From: 2-01-FULL-51-21 sp964348955
GTDB lineage: Bacteria; Patescibacteriota; Minisyncoccia; Phycocordibacterales; 2-01-FULL-51-21
NCBI GenBank assembly: GCA_964348955.1
Contig: CAYGEN010000032.1
Span: 1-6,938, forward strand
Direction of reading: 5' to 3'
Length of the DNA: 6,938 bases
The translations under genes and the position numbers were made by a program. The notes below the pieces were generated by a model. It ran no database searches. It worked only from the letters and a program-made list of their open reading frames with translations, and had not been told where the DNA came from. Positions 6,184 to 6,938 of this stretch are shown here, piece by piece. Position 1 is the first letter of the stretch. The number at the start of each line of letters is the position of its first letter.

Positions 6184-6258
6184 CCCACCTCTTGCCCCCC
6201 GCATCTTTTCTTGGCGCATATGTCCCGGTACCTCTTGTGGTGTAGTGCGCCGTGGTTA

Positions 6259-6723
6259 TTATCGTCCTTTTTTCTTGTATGATGGACGGGGTTTTCTGTG
6301 GGCCGAAAGTTCGTCCGCAAGATTGAAGAGAAGAAAATGCATCGGGTACTTTCGTTTGAGCGCGGCAAAAGAAAAGGGGTCGGCCTGTTGGCGTTTCTTT
6401 TCCCGACGCGCGTCCTCTTTCTCAATACCATGTACGGCGTTCTCAAAACCGGGAAATTCGTCCTTGAGCCATCGTTCCACGCGATACACCGTGTCGAGCC
6501 CCACACCAAGCATTTCCGCGATCTCACTACTGGAATCTCCGCGAAGAAGCATGCGGGCGATAAGAATACGACGCCCCAGCATGATACGTTCACTTTCAGT
6601 CAGAAGGTCGCGCAGGAATGATTTCATCGCCTCGCGCCCCTTAAGGGAGGCGACCGCGGTGTAGAGTGCGTCAAGTGTTGCAATTTTTTCTTTCTCCGTA
6701 AGTTCTGTAATTTTCCTTTTCAT
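6259..6723 (-). CDS. Trp repressor-like (YerC/YecD-type) helix-turn-helix protein with C-terminal extension
   Basis: This is a 154-residue probable DNA-binding regulator. Residues ~13-90 follow the TrpR/YerC superfamily pattern: helices with LLTESERIMLGRRILIARML (40-59), then GDSSSEIAEMLGVGLDTVYR (62-81) as the helix-turn-helix, closing with VERWL (82-86). YerC/YecD proteins usually stop near 100 residues. Here a basic, hydrophilic linker (~101-116) leads to a further segment with FAALKRKYPMHFLLFNLADE (119-138) and a lysine/arginine-rich end (KKKGR), of unknown role. The tryptophan-binding function of true TrpR should not be assumed, and the ligand and targets are unknown. ATG 6723 is the only plausible start and is preceded immediately by T7 and C9 on the coding strand, with no ribosome binding site. 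The gene lies on the same strand as ruvC but 195 bases upstream, so it may be transcribed separately. Confidence 0.85.
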   Translation of the reverse strand: MKRKITELTEKEKIATLDALYTAVASLKGREAMKSFLRDLLTESERIMLGRRILIARMLLRGDSSSEIAEMLGVGLDTVYRVERWLKDEFPGFENAVHGIEKEDARREKKRQQADPFSFAALKRKYPMHFLLFNLADELSAHRKPRPSYKKKGR

Positions 6724-6739
6724 AAAAAAAGGGGGGGGG
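6724..6739. repeat. A7G9 homopolymer pair at the regulator's start codon
   Basis: The plus strand reads seven A (6724-6730) then nine G (6731-6739), so the minus strand has C9T7 directly in front of the ATG of the TrpR-like gene. It replaces the place where a ribosome binding site would be. Runs of this length are prone to slippage in vivo and to length errors in assemblies. Confidence 0.85.
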
Positions 6740-6750
6740 TGAATGATGCG

Positions 6751-6938
6751 CTAATAAAGGTTCCTCGAGGCAAGCCCCGAGGCAGTAACTTTTGATTTGA
6801 TGGATTCGGCGGGCTCACCACAGGTCGCACCACACAGGCACTTCTTGTTTTCTAATTCCCTGCGGTCATAAGAAAACAAAGTCGCTCCATGTGTTCGCTT
6901 CTCACCTCGCTCGTCGAAATATAACTGGGTACAATGTT
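6751..6938 (-). CDS. Open frame running in from the window's right edge, C-terminal part only (doubtful gene)
   Basis: From the right edge (first complete codon at 6936-6934) a minus-strand frame stays open for 61 codons to TAG at 6751-6753, without an ATG. The readable protein includes LYFDERGEKRTHGATLFSYD, then a cysteine cluster KKCLCGATCG, and ends ASGLASRNLY. It lies in the same frame as the TrpR-like gene and stops 27 bases before that ATG. I recognise no family. Against a real gene: its last codons are encoded by a hairpin (6763-6782), it also covers a second inverted repeat, and 61 open codons can occur by chance. For it: an unbroken frame to the edge and co-orientation with the next gene. 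Confidence 0.3.
   Translation of the reverse strand, partial: HCTQLYFDERGEKRTHGATLFSYDRRELENKKCLCGATCGEPAESIKSKVTASGLASRNLY
6763..6782. repeat. Imperfect GC-rich hairpin
   Basis: CCTCG-A-GGC-AA-GCC-C-CGAGG forms two stems (5 bp and 3 bp) with a single A/C mismatch and a 2-base loop. On the minus strand it is followed by AACCTTTATTAG, only a weak T-rich stretch. It could be a poor terminator for whatever lies to the right, or a dispersed palindromic repeat. Confidence 0.5.
6845..6879. repeat. Separated inverted repeat, 9-bp arms
   Basis: TTGTTTTCT (6845-6853) and AGAAAACAA (6871-6879) are perfect complements around a 17-base loop. The arms are AT-rich and there is no T tract after them, so no function can be assigned. 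It lies inside the doubtful edge frame. Confidence 0.35.

Noticed and set aside
6064..6219. 52-codon upstream extension of RuvC
   Set aside because: RuvC proteins start at MRxLAIDPG; the extension crosses the palindrome and the candidate -10.
6213..6251. GGCGCA...TGCGCC as terminator of the TrpR-like gene
   Set aside because: Only 6 bp with a 27-base loop and no T tract after it on the minus strand.

Overview
This 6.9 kb window looks like a chromosomal core region of a Candidate Phyla Radiation (Patescibacteria/Parcubacteria-type) bacterium. The reasons are short, streamlined housekeeping proteins, almost no recognisable Shine-Dalgarno sequences, tight packing of functionally mixed genes, a very short DUF721/DciA-like protein behind dnaN, and a Trp-repressor-like (YerC/YecD) regulator with a C-terminal extension. 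TGA is used as a stop (the dciA-like gene), so the genetic code is standard (table 11), not the TGA=Gly code of Gracilibacteria/Absconditabacteria. The lineage is an inference from gene style; no marker in the window proves it.

Layout. Positions 1-1365 (+) form a replication module: the sliding clamp gene dnaN, missing its first codons at the window edge, followed by a small DUF721/DciA-like gene (candidate replicative-helicase loader). Positions 1372-3882 (-) hold a class A penicillin-binding protein (glycosyltransferase plus transpeptidase) with a C-terminal Ig-like domain. It converges on the dciA-like gene with a 6-base gap. A 70-base divergent spacer leads to tyrS (tyrosyl-tRNA synthetase, 3953-5158, +). 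A near-perfect bidirectional terminator (5175-5220) is shared with a convergent 42-residue, extremely acidic small protein (5241-5369, -) that falls below the usual ORF length cut-off. After about 217 non-coding bases, which carry a strong 16-bp hairpin, comes ruvC (5587-6063, -). A 195-base spacer with an 18-bp perfect palindrome separates it from the TrpR/YerC-like regulator (6259-6723, -). Its start codon directly abuts a C9T7 homopolymer run on the coding strand. The last ~200 bases hold an open frame running off the window edge (-), hairpins and no recognised gene.

Together the genes cover DNA replication (clamp, helicase-loader candidate), recombination (Holliday-junction resolvase), peptidoglycan synthesis and translation. 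I see no mobile element, CRISPR array, tRNA or rRNA, and no defence or other novel multi-gene system. The points most worth a second look are small: the acidic microprotein with a possible clamp-binding motif, -10 elements placed 6-8 bases before start codons (leaderless transcripts), the homopolymer at the regulator's start, the 18-bp palindrome, and the unexplained hairpins.
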